NCBI GenBank assembly: GCA_963731745.1
Contig: CAVSWT010000024.1
Location: 186,001 to 250,000 of the forward strand
Source: CAVSWT01 sp963731745
Lineage (GTDB): Bacteria > Bacteroidota > Ignavibacteria > Ignavibacteriales > Ignavibacteriaceae
DNA: 64,000 bases
Reading direction: 5' to 3'
Shown: positions 41,522 to 50,305 of the stretch, in pieces
Numbering within the stretch: position 1 is the first letter of the stretch
How the letters are laid out: the number at the start of each line of letters is the position of its first letter
The notes under the pieces: model-generated
What the model was told of the DNA's origin: nothing
The model's database searches: none
Seen by the model: the letters and a program-made list of their open reading frames with translations, nothing else
Program-made: the position numbers and the translations under genes

Positions 41522-43618
41522 ATGAAAAAAAAATTAGTAGCATTTTTCAAAAAAAATCCTGGCCGTTCTTTTAAAAGTAAAGAATTGGCAAAGAAGCTTA
41601 ACATTGAATATGATCACGAATACGATTCAATGAAAGCGATGCTATATAAAATGTGCGAAGATCAATTCTTAATAAAAATTGGTAAAAAATATAAACTAAA
41701 CTCCGTGCCCACCTCAGGTAGAATTATTGGTGAGCTAAGCATAAATAAAGGCGGTTATGGTTTTGTGGTTCCCCAGAATAAAGACTTGAGCGATATCTTT
41801 GTTGCAGCTAGAAATTTGAGCACGGCATTCAGCCGCGATATAGTTGAAGTTTCGTTATTTGCTCATCAAAAAGGAAAAAATATTGAAGGGCAAATTATTA
41901 ACATCGTAAAAAGAAAACGCGAAGAAATAGTTGGAACAATTCATAAAACAAAATCATTCTTTTTTGTTAAGCCTGATGAACCTGAAATCCACAGAGATAT
42001 TTATCTAGATAAATCAAAATTGAATGGCGCTAAAGAAGGCGACAAAGTGGTTGTGTCGGATTTTGAGTGGGATAGCTCCATGCTTAATCCTGAAGGGAGA
42101 GTAATTGAAGTAATCGGCAAATCCGGCAGCCCGGATGCTGAGTTGGTTTCCATAGCGCGTGAGTTTAATATCCCTTACCAGTTTCCTCCACAAGTGATTG
42201 AAGAAGCAGAAAACATAAGTTTAATTTCTGATGATGAAGAATTGAAAAACCGGCTTGATTTCAGAAATAAAAATGTTATCACGATAGATCCATACGATGC
42301 AAAAGATTTTGATGATGCGCTTTCAATTGAAACTTTAGAGAATGGAAATTTTTCAGTAGGAATTCACATTGCAGATGTTTCTCATTATGTTGAAGAAAAA
42401 TCATCATTAAACAAAGAAGCATTAAAACGCGGCAACAGTGTTTATCTTGTTGGAAGAGTTATTCCAATGCTTCCGGAAAAACTATCAAATAATATTTGCT
42501 CTCTCGTACCTGATGAAGAAAGATTAACATATTCTGTTGTTGTGGAACTTACTAAGCGCGGTAAAGTTGAGAAGTATGTTATAAAAAAATCAGTCATCAA
42601 GAGTAAACACAGATTTACTTATGATGAAGTTCAAGAAATAATTGAAAATAAAAAAGGTGATTTTTCAAAAGAAGTATTGGCTTTAAATGATCTTGCAGTT
42701 ACATTGCGTAAAAAAAGATTGCGTGAAGGAAGTATTGAATTTTCTACACCTGAAATAAAATTTGAACTTGATGAAGATGGAAAACCGATTGCAATTAAAA
42801 AGAAAGAAGTTAAAGAAAGCAACATGCTGGTTGAAGAATTTATGCTTCTCGCAAATAAGCTTGTTGCTCAGCATATAGCTCTTCCTAAAAAAGGTCCTAT
42901 AAAACCTTTTGTCTACAGAATTCACGATTTACCTGACTCAGAAAAAATATATGAATTTTCAAAATTTGTTAAGTCATTAGGTTATTCTTTTGATCCGAAT
43001 TCAAAATCACGATCAAATCAATTTCATTTATTAATGCAGCAAGTCAAAGGATCGGAAGAAGAAACATTAATAAACGAACTTGCAATCCGCTCTATGGCTA
43101 AGGCAGTTTATTCTCCCCAAAATATTGGTCACTATGGTTTGGGCTTTAAACACTATACACATTTTACATCACCCATACGTCGATACGCAGATTTAATTGT
43201 TCATAGATTACTGTTAAATTATATTGAAAATAACAATCAAACTCATTATACTAATAGTCAGCTTGAAGATATTAGTAATCACATCTCAGAAACTGAAAGA
43301 AATGCAGTTGAAGCAGAGAGGCTTTCGGTTAAAAGAAAACAAATAGAATATCTAAAAGAACACGTTGGCGAAGAGTTTCACGCAATAATTTCCGGAATTA
43401 CCTATTTTGGAATGTTTGTTAAAATAAGTGAAATATTAGCTGAAGGCTTGATAAGGCTTAGAGATTTGGAGGGAGATTTTTACGTTTACGATGAAAAAAA
43501 ATATGCTTTAATTGGAAGGAAATCTAAAAAACAATTTAGACTCGGAGATAAAGTTCAGGTGAAACTAATAAGAGTTGATCTGGAAAAATCTGAGCTTGAT
43601 TTTATTATACCGGAATAG
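41522..43618 (+). CDS. rnr: Ribonuclease R
   Basis: The 698-residue exoribonuclease has an N-terminal winged-helix-like segment (about 1-60), cold-shock/OB domains, the RNB catalytic domain with the aspartate cluster in DPYDAKDFDDALSI (about 256-269) and GIHIADVSHYV, and a C-terminal S1 domain (about 610-690). It degrades structured RNA 3' to 5'. The length is close to the usual 700-800. It follows tamB by 20 bases with a weak AGGGAAT site and precedes the next gene by 12 bases, with GCGGGG in between. Confidence 0.94.
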   Translation: MKKKLVAFFKKNPGRSFKSKELAKKLNIEYDHEYDSMKAMLYKMCEDQFLIKIGKKYKLNSVPTSGRIIGELSINKGGYGFVVPQNKDLSDIFVAARNLSTAFSRDIVEVSLFAHQKGKNIEGQIINIVKRKREEIVGTIHKTKSFFFVKPDEPEIHRDIYLDKSKLNGAKEGDKVVVSDFEWDSSMLNPEGRVIEVIGKSGSPDAELVSIAREFNIPYQFPPQVIEEAENISLISDDEELKNRLDFRNKNVITIDPYDAKDFDDALSIETLENGNFSVGIHIADVSHYVEEKSSLNKEALKRGNSVYLVGRVIPMLPEKLSNNICSLVPDEERLTYSVVVELTKRGKVEKYVIKKSVIKSKHRFTYDEVQEIIENKKGDFSKEVLALNDLAVTLRKKRLREGSIEFSTPEIKFELDEDGKPIAIKKKEVKESNMLVEEFMLLANKLVAQHIALPKKGPIKPFVYRIHDLPDSEKIYEFSKFVKSLGYSFDPNSKSRSNQFHLLMQQVKGSEEETLINELAIRSMAKAVYSPQNIGHYGLGFKHYTHFTSPIRRYADLIVHRLLLNYIENNNQTHYTNSQLEDISNHISETERNAVEAERLSVKRKQIEYLKEHVGEEFHAIISGITYFGMFVKISEILAEGLIRLRDLEGDFYVYDEKKYALIGRKSKKQFRLGDKVQVKLIRVDLEKSELDFIIPE

Positions 43619-43630
43619 CGGGGTTCATTT

Positions 43631-46600
43631 ATGAAAACTAAATATTTACTTCATTCCTTAATTTTGTTTCTGTTAATTGGTCCACTTTCTTTTGGACAAT
43701 TTGGCAAAAATAAAGTTCAGTATAAAGAATTTACCTGGTATTATATTCAGTCAGATCATTTTGATATTTACTTTTCACAAACTGGATCTGATCTGGCAGA
43801 ATTTACATCCAAAATAGCTGAACAATCGTTAGAATCAATTCAAAATAGTTTTCATTATAAAATTAATAATAGAATATCAATTATTATTTATAATTCTACC
43901 AATGATTTTCAGGAAACAAATATTACTGATTCATATCTGAGCGAAGGAATTGAAGGTTTTACAGAGCTTTTCAAAAACCGTGTTGTAATTCAATTCATGG
44001 GTTCTTATAAAATGTTAAGGCATTTAATTCATCATGAATTAAGTCACGCAGTTATAAATGACATGTTTTATGGCGGTTCAATTCAAAATATAATTTCAAA
44101 TAATATCTCAATCGATTTGCCATTGTGGTTTAATGAAGGCATGGCGGAATATCAAGCATTAGGCTGGGATATTGATGAAGATATGTTTATAAGGGATGCG
44201 GCTATTAATGAATATCTTCCTGACATTCAACATCTAAATGGATATCTTGCATATAGGGGAGGGCAATCCGTTTTTTATTATATCGCTAAAAAATATGGAA
44301 AAGAAAAAATTGGTGAGCTTATAAATAAAATTAAAGGTGCGGGCAATGTTGAAGCAGGCCTGAAATCATCCATCGGCTTAAACATGAAAGAATTAAATGA
44401 ACGATGGAAAAAAGATATTAAGCAAAGATATTGGCCTGATATTGCAGATAGAAAAGACCCTGATGAATTTGCAAAAAGATTAACTGATAATCGTGAAGAT
44501 GGTGGTTTTTATAATACCAGCCCTGCAATTTCTCCGCAAGGTGATAAAATTGCTTTTATTTCAAATCGTGATTATTACTTCGATGTTTTTTTAATGGATG
44601 CAACGGATGGAAAGGTTATTAAAAAATTAATTAAAGGTAATAGAACTTCCGATTTTGAAGAACTAAATATTATCACACCTGGATTAACATGGTCGCCTGA
44701 CGGTAAAAAAATTGCTTTGTCTGCAAAAAGTAACGGTTATGATGTAATTTATATTATTGATGTTGAATCCGAAGACAAAGAAACACTACCTGTCAGATTA
44801 GATGGAATTAAAAGTGTTAACTGGTCACCTGACGGGAAATCTCTAGCATTCATTGGCCACACTGCACAACAATCTGATATCTATATTGTAGATGTAAATA
44901 CATTTGAATTAAAGAATTTAACTGATGATATTTTTACTGATAATGATCCTTCCTGGTCAAAAGATAGTAAAACAATTTATTTCTCTTCGGATCGGAATAA
45001 TTATATATCAAACAAAGCTCCTGCTGATACGTTTAAGATTTATCATCATAATTATAACCAAAGTGATATTTATTCAATAAATATTGATTCAAAGAAAATA
45101 AATAGAATTACTAATTTGCCAAATAGTAATGAAGTTAACCCCATAATTAGTCCTGATGGAAATGAGATACTTTATATCTCCGATTTAAATGGAATAGATA
45201 ATATTTATAAACAGCGAATGGTTATTACTTCAAAAGATTCTGTTAAAGAAATATCCGGTTATAAACCCATTCCAATAACAAATTCATTAAACGGGCTTTA
45301 CCAGATCTCAACATCTAAAGACGGAATGAAGTTAACATTTAGTACTCTATTTCAATCAGCATTTAACATCTTCTTAATAAATAATCCGTTCGAACCTAAG
45401 ACCGATCTAAAAAAATTAGAACCCACTCTTTATATGTCGCAGTTATTAGACAAAGGTGAGAAAAAGCCTGAAATAAAAACCGCTTCGGAAATTAGGAAGG
45501 ATTCAGTTAATCAATTAAATGGAATCAATTTATATACAGGAGCAGTTGTTGATACGTCAAATGTATATGGTGATTCGGTTAAAATAGATTTCAATAATTA
45601 TGTATTTGGAAATAATTTTTATAGTTCTGAAGATACAACAAAAAAACCTGACTCCACTTTTACTCTTAATGACAATTTAGATTCAAAAGGAAATTACAAA
45701 GTAAACAAGTACAAAATTACTTTTTCACCGGATATAGTTTACGCAAATGCTGGTTATAGTTCCTTATACGGATTGCTGGGCACAACAGTTATATCGTTCA
45801 GCGATGTTTTGGGTAATCATAAATTAATCGGAGTTACAAGTTTACAAATAGATTTAAAAAATAGTGATTATGGTTTAGCATATTATTTTTTACCTAAAAG
45901 AATTAATTATGGAATTGAAGCATTTCATACCGCAAGATTTGTATTCTTGTTTAATGGGCTTGGAGATGAATTATATAGGTTCAGAAATTACGGTGCAGTC
46001 CTTTCAATGAGTTATCCTTTAAATAGGTTTTACAGACTTGATGCGGGCTTAAGCTGGTTAAATGTTTCCAAAGAAAATTTAGATAACAGTGAAGTTCCAT
46101 CTGAAAAGGCTAGCTTTGTTGTTCCATCTGTTAGCTTCATTCATGATAATGTATTATGGGGCCCAACTGCCCCTGTAGATGGAACCAGGTATAGATTTGA
46201 TGTTTTTGGGAATCCGGGTATAGCAAATAGAAAATTAAATTTTTATTCATTCACAGGTGATTATAGAACATACTTTCTATTTTGGAGTGATTATTCATTT
46301 GCATTCAGATTATCCGGCGGAGCTTCCGGCGGCAATAATCCGCAAAGATTTTTTATTGGCGGAACAGAAAATTGGATTAACAGAAGTTTCGCAACTTCAG
46401 ATATTCCAATAGAATCTGTTTCCGATTTTGCTTTTTTAACAGCGGCATTACCTTTAAGAGGCTACAATTATGCTGAGCAAATAGGAACTAAATACGGCTT
46501 GATGAATTTGGAACTAAGATTCCCACTTATAAGATATTTAGTTACGGGTGCTTTGCCCTTACTCTTCAGCAATATTCTTGGCGTTGCTTTTATTGATGCC

Positions 46601-46810
46601 GGTTCCGCCTGGGACCACACAAATCAGCTAAGATTTTTTGAAAGAAATGAGAAGGGTAGTGTCGTTTCAAAAGATCTTTTAATGGGTACGGGTGTGGGTG
46701 CACGAATGTTCTTTTTATATTTTCTGTTGAAGTTTGATGTTGCCTGGGCATATAATGTAGATCATTTCACCAAACCTAAATTTTATCTTTCTTTAGGTGC
46801 GGACTTCTAA
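43631..46810 (+). CDS. Secreted gluzincin-like / TolB-propeller / beta-barrel protein
   Basis: A 1059-residue protein. It has a signal peptide (1-22, ending SFG), a peptidase MA-like domain with zinc-binding H135-E-L-S-H139 and a downstream Glu in WFNEGMAEYQ (about 174-183), then six or so TolB/PD40-type propeller repeats (SPDGKKIAL, SPDGKSLAFI, WSKDSKTIYFSSD) to about residue 590. The C-terminal part from about 690 resembles an Omp85/surface-antigen barrel (PLRGYNYAEQIGTKYG, GVGARMFF). It is probably outer-membrane anchored with a periplasmic or surface peptidase-like domain. It lies 12 bases after rnr. Substrate unknown. Confidence 0.82.
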   Translation: MKTKYLLHSLILFLLIGPLSFGQFGKNKVQYKEFTWYYIQSDHFDIYFSQTGSDLAEFTSKIAEQSLESIQNSFHYKINNRISIIIYNSTNDFQETNITDSYLSEGIEGFTELFKNRVVIQFMGSYKMLRHLIHHELSHAVINDMFYGGSIQNIISNNISIDLPLWFNEGMAEYQALGWDIDEDMFIRDAAINEYLPDIQHLNGYLAYRGGQSVFYYIAKKYGKEKIGELINKIKGAGNVEAGLKSSIGLNMKELNERWKKDIKQRYWPDIADRKDPDEFAKRLTDNREDGGFYNTSPAISPQGDKIAFISNRDYYFDVFLMDATDGKVIKKLIKGNRTSDFEELNIITPGLTWSPDGKKIALSAKSNGYDVIYIIDVESEDKETLPVRLDGIKSVNWSPDGKSLAFIGHTAQQSDIYIVDVNTFELKNLTDDIFTDNDPSWSKDSKTIYFSSDRNNYISNKAPADTFKIYHHNYNQSDIYSINIDSKKINRITNLPNSNEVNPIISPDGNEILYISDLNGIDNIYKQRMVITSKDSVKEISGYKPIPITNSLNGLYQISTSKDGMKLTFSTLFQSAFNIFLINNPFEPKTDLKKLEPTLYMSQLLDKGEKKPEIKTASEIRKDSVNQLNGINLYTGAVVDTSNVYGDSVKIDFNNYVFGNNFYSSEDTTKKPDSTFTLNDNLDSKGNYKVNKYKITFSPDIVYANAGYSSLYGLLGTTVISFSDVLGNHKLIGVTSLQIDLKNSDYGLAYYFLPKRINYGIEAFHTARFVFLFNGLGDELYRFRNYGAVLSMSYPLNRFYRLDAGLSWLNVSKENLDNSEVPSEKASFVVPSVSFIHDNVLWGPTAPVDGTRYRFDVFGNPGIANRKLNFYSFTGDYRTYFLFWSDYSFAFRLSGGASGGNNPQRFFIGGTENWINRSFATSDIPIESVSDFAFLTAALPLRGYNYAEQIGTKYGLMNLELRFPLIRYLVTGALPLLFSNILGVAFIDAGSAWDHTNQLRFFERNEKGSVVSKDLLMGTGVGARMFFLYFLLKFDVAWAYNVDHFTKPKFYLSLGADF

Positions 46811-46837
46811 TTTTGTGAACAATTTGTTTAAAATGCA

Positions 46838-46869
46838 AAACCCGTAAAATTTGTTTTACGGGTTTTTTT
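46838..46869. terminator. Bidirectional intrinsic terminator
   Basis: A perfect 12-bp stem AAACCCGTAAAA / TTTTACGGGTTT (46838-46849 and 46854-46865) with a 4-base loop TTTG is flanked by A and T runs. It lies between the convergent barrel-protein gene and the FmdB-like gene and can serve both. Confidence 0.9.
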
Positions 46870-46892
46870 GTTTAAATAATTTTAAATCTTAA

Positions 46893-47156
46893 TTATTTTT
46901 TAGTTTCAGTTTTAACATCATCTTTTTTTACAGTCTCTTTACTTTCTTTACTGCTTTCTTTATTATTTTTTCCAGAATTTTTATAATCGGTCTGATAAAA
47001 ACCGCTGCCTTTAAATATTGGGCCTGCGCCGGCTCCAATTAGTCTAGTAACTTTGCCTTTGCATTTTGGACATTCTGTAATCGGATCATCTGACATCCTT
47101 TGAAATAATTCAAAAGTATAATTACATGTATTGCATTTATAATCATACGTCGGCAT
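46893..47156 (-). CDS. FmdB-family zinc ribbon protein
   Basis: An 87-residue protein starting MPTYDYKCNTC. The zinc ribbon uses two Cys-x-x-Cys pairs (8/11 and 29/32), and GAGAGPIFKGSGFYQTDY follows as usual for the FmdB/CxxC_CxxC_SSSS family. The C-terminal 25 residues are Lys/Glu/Ser-rich and probably disordered. The family is a putative regulatory or nucleic-acid binding group with no settled role. The ATG has GGAG 5-8 bases upstream. It is monocistronic. Confidence 0.88.
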   Translation of the reverse strand: MPTYDYKCNTCNYTFELFQRMSDDPITECPKCKGKVTRLIGAGAGPIFKGSGFYQTDYKNSGKNNKESSKESKETVKKDDVKTETKK

Positions 47157-47249
47157 TTTAATTACTCCTATTAAATATTATCTATAAAACATAATGAAAA
47201 TTAGCTAAAATTTCTATAACTTTCTTCAGGCTTATTTTTCAGTTGATAT

Positions 47250-47957
47250 ATGAAAACAAATAAATATTTAATCAATTCTTCGTCAAATATTAAAAACCGT
47301 TTCGTAATACTATTTACAGCCATTTTTATTTTTTCATTACAAGGCTGCCTGAATTATATACAGGAAGTTAAATTGTATCCCGATGGTTCGGGAAAGATGA
47401 AAATTGATTATTGGATGAAATCACCCGATAACGAAAGCGTTTCAATTGTTGAAAAAATAGGAATATTTAATCCTGATTCTATTCGACATGAATTTACTTC
47501 TCCCTTCAGTTCAATAGATAATATTGAAGTTTTTGCTGATACAACCGATAGTACAACCCATGCTTTAATTGAACTTTCCTTTACACATATTGACTCCCTT
47601 AATAAAGCTAAAGCTTTTTCCGGAGCTGAATTTTCTCTGAAGGACGGTGCTGCAGGTCAAAAAGTATTTTCACAATTTATTCCTCCATTCGCAACGGGTT
47701 TTGGAATTGACAGAAGTGCGTACCATGTTTCATACAAGTATACTATATCTGGAGATATAATTACACACAATGCCCCAAAAGTTGAAGGGAGAACGTTAGT
47801 TTGGGAATATACCCTGGCTGAAATTGGTAGCGGTAAAACAATTTCAGTAACTTTCATTCCTTACAAATTAAAAGAAACTCCTTATTGGATTTACGCATTA
47901 AGCGGCCTGGTCCTTTTATTTGTAATTTTTTTCCTTTTCAGAAAGAAAAAGGATTAA
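47250..47957 (+). CDS. Uncharacterised lipoprotein with C-terminal membrane anchor
   Basis: A 235-residue protein. The N-terminal basic and hydrophobic segment ends in a lipobox LQGC (Cys33). A soluble beta-rich part follows (EVKLYPDGSGKMKIDYWMKS, about 38-57). A C-terminal membrane helix (WIYALSGLVLLFVIFFLF) and a Lys-rich tail lie near residues 210-235. This mixed topology resembles LppM-like proteins. No function is assignable. It is placed between FmdB (minus) and prs (plus) with no clear partner. The ATG has no strong ribosome binding site. Confidence 0.75.
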   Translation: MKTNKYLINSSSNIKNRFVILFTAIFIFSLQGCLNYIQEVKLYPDGSGKMKIDYWMKSPDNESVSIVEKIGIFNPDSIRHEFTSPFSSIDNIEVFADTTDSTTHALIELSFTHIDSLNKAKAFSGAEFSLKDGAAGQKVFSQFIPPFATGFGIDRSAYHVSYKYTISGDIITHNAPKVEGRTLVWEYTLAEIGSGKTISVTFIPYKLKETPYWIYALSGLVLLFVIFFLFRKKKD

Positions 47958-48064
47958 AATATGGGTCCGGGATAGAAGGCGCAGCTAAATATTTTATTGA
48001 CTTACCAAACCTATTTATATATATTTAACGTCTATTTTTTAAAAAAATAGCACTCAAATTTTTT

Positions 48065-49015
48065 ATGGCAACCACTGAATTTAAGGTTTTTTCGGGCAGC
48101 TCAAATCTGCCGCTTGCAAGTAAAATTGCAGATAAACTGGGAGTGCAATTAGGTATTCTTGAGGTAAAAAGATTTAGTGACGGCGAAATTTGGGTTAAAT
48201 ATGGAGAAAATATACGTGGATCAGAAGTATTTTTAATTCAATCCACCAATCCTCCTGCTGAAAACCTTTTAGAGCTCTTGATTATGGTGGATGCAGCTAA
48301 ACGAGCTTCGGCAAAAAGGATTACTGTTGTTATTCCTTATTTTGGTTATTCAAGGCAAGATAGAAAAGATCAGCCGCGGGTTTCAATCACAGCCAAATTA
48401 ATTGCGAATTTAATTACTGTCTCCGGCGCCGATAGAGTTATGACAATGGATTTGCATGCTGCTCAGCTTCAAGGCTTTTTTGATATTCCGTTTGATCACC
48501 TTTATGGCTCTTCTATTTTTATCAGTGTCTTAGAGGAAATTAAAGAGAATTTAGTTGTAGTTTCACCTGATGTTGGCGGCATAAAAATGGCGCGGTCCTA
48601 TGCAAAACGTCTTAATGCAGGACTAGTGGTTATTGATAAAAGAAGGCCAAAACAAAACTTAGCAGAAGTTGTTCATATCATCGGTGAAGTTGAAGATAAA
48701 GATGTTCTTATTGTTGATGATTTAATTGATACAGCTGGAACTTTTGTCAGCGCTATTCAAGCACTGAAGGAAAAGGGAGCTCAAAGAATTTATGGAGCCA
48801 TTACGCACCCGCTTCTTTCCGGGCCTGCGATGGAACGAATCAACAATTCTGAGTTAAGTAAATTGTTCGTTGCGGATACTATATCAATTAGCAAAGAAGT
48901 AATAAAAAATAATAAAATTTCTGTAATTACGGCCTCCGACATATTTTCCGAGGCTATTCAAAGAACGTTTAATAATGAATCTATAAGTTCATTGTTTGAT
49001 GTAGATAAAGGTTAA
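48065..49015 (+). CDS. prs: Ribose-phosphate pyrophosphokinase
   Basis: The 316-residue enzyme makes PRPP from ribose-5-phosphate and ATP for purine, pyrimidine, histidine and tryptophan synthesis. It shows GYSRQDRKDQPR, the Mg/ATP-binding MDLHAAQLQGFFDIP and the PRPP loop VDDLIDTAGTF. The length is that of bacterial class I PRPP synthetases. It starts at ATG 48065 without an obvious ribosome binding site, 107 bases after the lipoprotein gene. The L25 gene follows in 20 bases with a GGAG site, the conserved prs-rplY-pth order. Confidence 0.95.
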   Translation: MATTEFKVFSGSSNLPLASKIADKLGVQLGILEVKRFSDGEIWVKYGENIRGSEVFLIQSTNPPAENLLELLIMVDAAKRASAKRITVVIPYFGYSRQDRKDQPRVSITAKLIANLITVSGADRVMTMDLHAAQLQGFFDIPFDHLYGSSIFISVLEEIKENLVVVSPDVGGIKMARSYAKRLNAGLVVIDKRRPKQNLAEVVHIIGEVEDKDVLIVDDLIDTAGTFVSAIQALKEKGAQRIYGAITHPLLSGPAMERINNSELSKLFVADTISISKEVIKNNKISVITASDIFSEAIQRTFNNESISSLFDVDKG

Positions 49016-49035
49016 TTTTAGATTTAGGAGCAATA

Positions 49036-49677
49036 ATGGAAAAAGTAGTTTTAAAAGCAGATATTAGAAAAGATTTTAATAAATCAGTAAGAAACACTGC
49101 CAGAAAAAATGGTAAAGTGCCTGGTGTGTTTTACTCTAAGCATATTGAACCTTTTTCAATTGAAGTACAAGAGCAAGCATTGAAACCGCTTGTTTATACT
49201 TCTCAAACTCACTTGATCGCTTTACAAGTGGATGGAAAAGATGAGTATGAATGCATAATTAAAGATATTCAATTTGATCCGTTAACGGATAGAGTTGTTC
49301 ATTTCGATTTATATGGCTTAATTACCGGAGAGATGATTGAACTTGAAGTCCCTTTACAATTTAACGGCAGTGCAATCGGAGTTAAGGAAGGCGGTATCGT
49401 TCAACAGTTATTGCATAAACTTGACATCGAATGCTTACCCAAAGATATTCCCCAGCATCTTGAAATTGAAATTACCGACCTAAAACTTGGAGATGCAATT
49501 CACGTTAGAGATTTAAGTTTTGAAAATATTACGATATTAAATTCAGATGACACGGTTATAGTTGCAGTTACTCATCCTAAAGTTGAAAAAGAACCCGGAA
49601 CCGGCGAAGAAGGGGAAGAGGAATCTGCTGAACCTGAAGTTATTGGAAAAGCTAAATCTGAAGAAGACGAAGATTAA
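49036..49677 (+). CDS. rplY: 50S ribosomal protein L25/CTC
   Basis: The 213-residue protein is the long CTC form: an N-terminal L25 5S-rRNA-binding domain (1 to about 92, VFYSKHIEPFSIEV, FDPLTDRVVHFDLY), a beta-rich TL5 C-terminal domain, and an acidic tail of about 25 residues. L25 stabilises 5S rRNA on the large subunit. It has AGGAG ahead of the ATG and precedes pth by 8 bases, the widely conserved arrangement. Confidence 0.94.
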   Translation: MEKVVLKADIRKDFNKSVRNTARKNGKVPGVFYSKHIEPFSIEVQEQALKPLVYTSQTHLIALQVDGKDEYECIIKDIQFDPLTDRVVHFDLYGLITGEMIELEVPLQFNGSAIGVKEGGIVQQLLHKLDIECLPKDIPQHLEIEITDLKLGDAIHVRDLSFENITILNSDDTVIVAVTHPKVEKEPGTGEEGEEESAEPEVIGKAKSEEDED

Positions 49678-49685
49678 TCTTTTCA

Positions 49686-50297
49686 GTGAAAGTAATTTTT
49701 GGAATTGGTAACCCGGGTACAAGGTATCAATACAACAGGCATAATGTTGGATTCATGTTTGTAGATTACTTAGCAGCAAAATATTCTATTCAATTTCATC
49801 CCGCAAAAGGTGATTTTTTCATCGCAAGTGGTTCAATAAATAACTCGAAATTTTCTTTAGTAAAACCCGCTACTTATGTAAATAATAGCGGGATTGCTGC
49901 ATTTCAAGCTTTTGATTTGTTCAATCTTAGACTTGAAGATATTCTTGTTATTGTTGACGACATTAATTTTAATATTTCCGAATTTAAACTAAAAGAATTT
50001 GGCGGAGACGGCGGCCATAATGGTATGGCTTCAATAATCTATCATCTTAATAGCAATCAATTCGCTAGAATAAGAATAGGAATTGGACAAAATTTTGAAA
50101 AAGGTAAAATGTCTGAATATGTACTTTCAGATTTTAGTGAAGATGAAAAGCGATTAGTTAATCAGTCATTCGAGAAAATTTCTCCCCTTACAGAAGAATT
50201 TATTATTGGTGGTCTTAAACCAATGCTTAATGCAAACAGTCGACTATTTAAAGAAATTTTAAATGAAAATAAATCTAATAAGAACGATTTAAATTAG
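49686..50297 (+). CDS. pth: Peptidyl-tRNA hydrolase
   Basis: The 203-residue enzyme recycles peptidyl-tRNA dropped from ribosomes. It has the family start GIGNPGTRYQYNRHNVGF with catalytic His19 and Asn10, PATYVNNSG, and the DDINF and GGDGGHNGM blocks. The start is GTG at 49686, 8 bases after rplY, with TTTCAGTG preceding. The C-terminus is Asn/Lys-rich. It ends 8 bases before hppA, which has its own GGAG site. Confidence 0.95.
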   Translation: MKVIFGIGNPGTRYQYNRHNVGFMFVDYLAAKYSIQFHPAKGDFFIASGSINNSKFSLVKPATYVNNSGIAAFQAFDLFNLRLEDILVIVDDINFNISEFKLKEFGGDGGHNGMASIIYHLNSNQFARIRIGIGQNFEKGKMSEYVLSDFSEDEKRLVNQSFEKISPLTEEFIIGGLKPMLNANSRLFKEILNENKSNKNDLN

Positions 50298-50305
50298 GAG
50301 AACTT

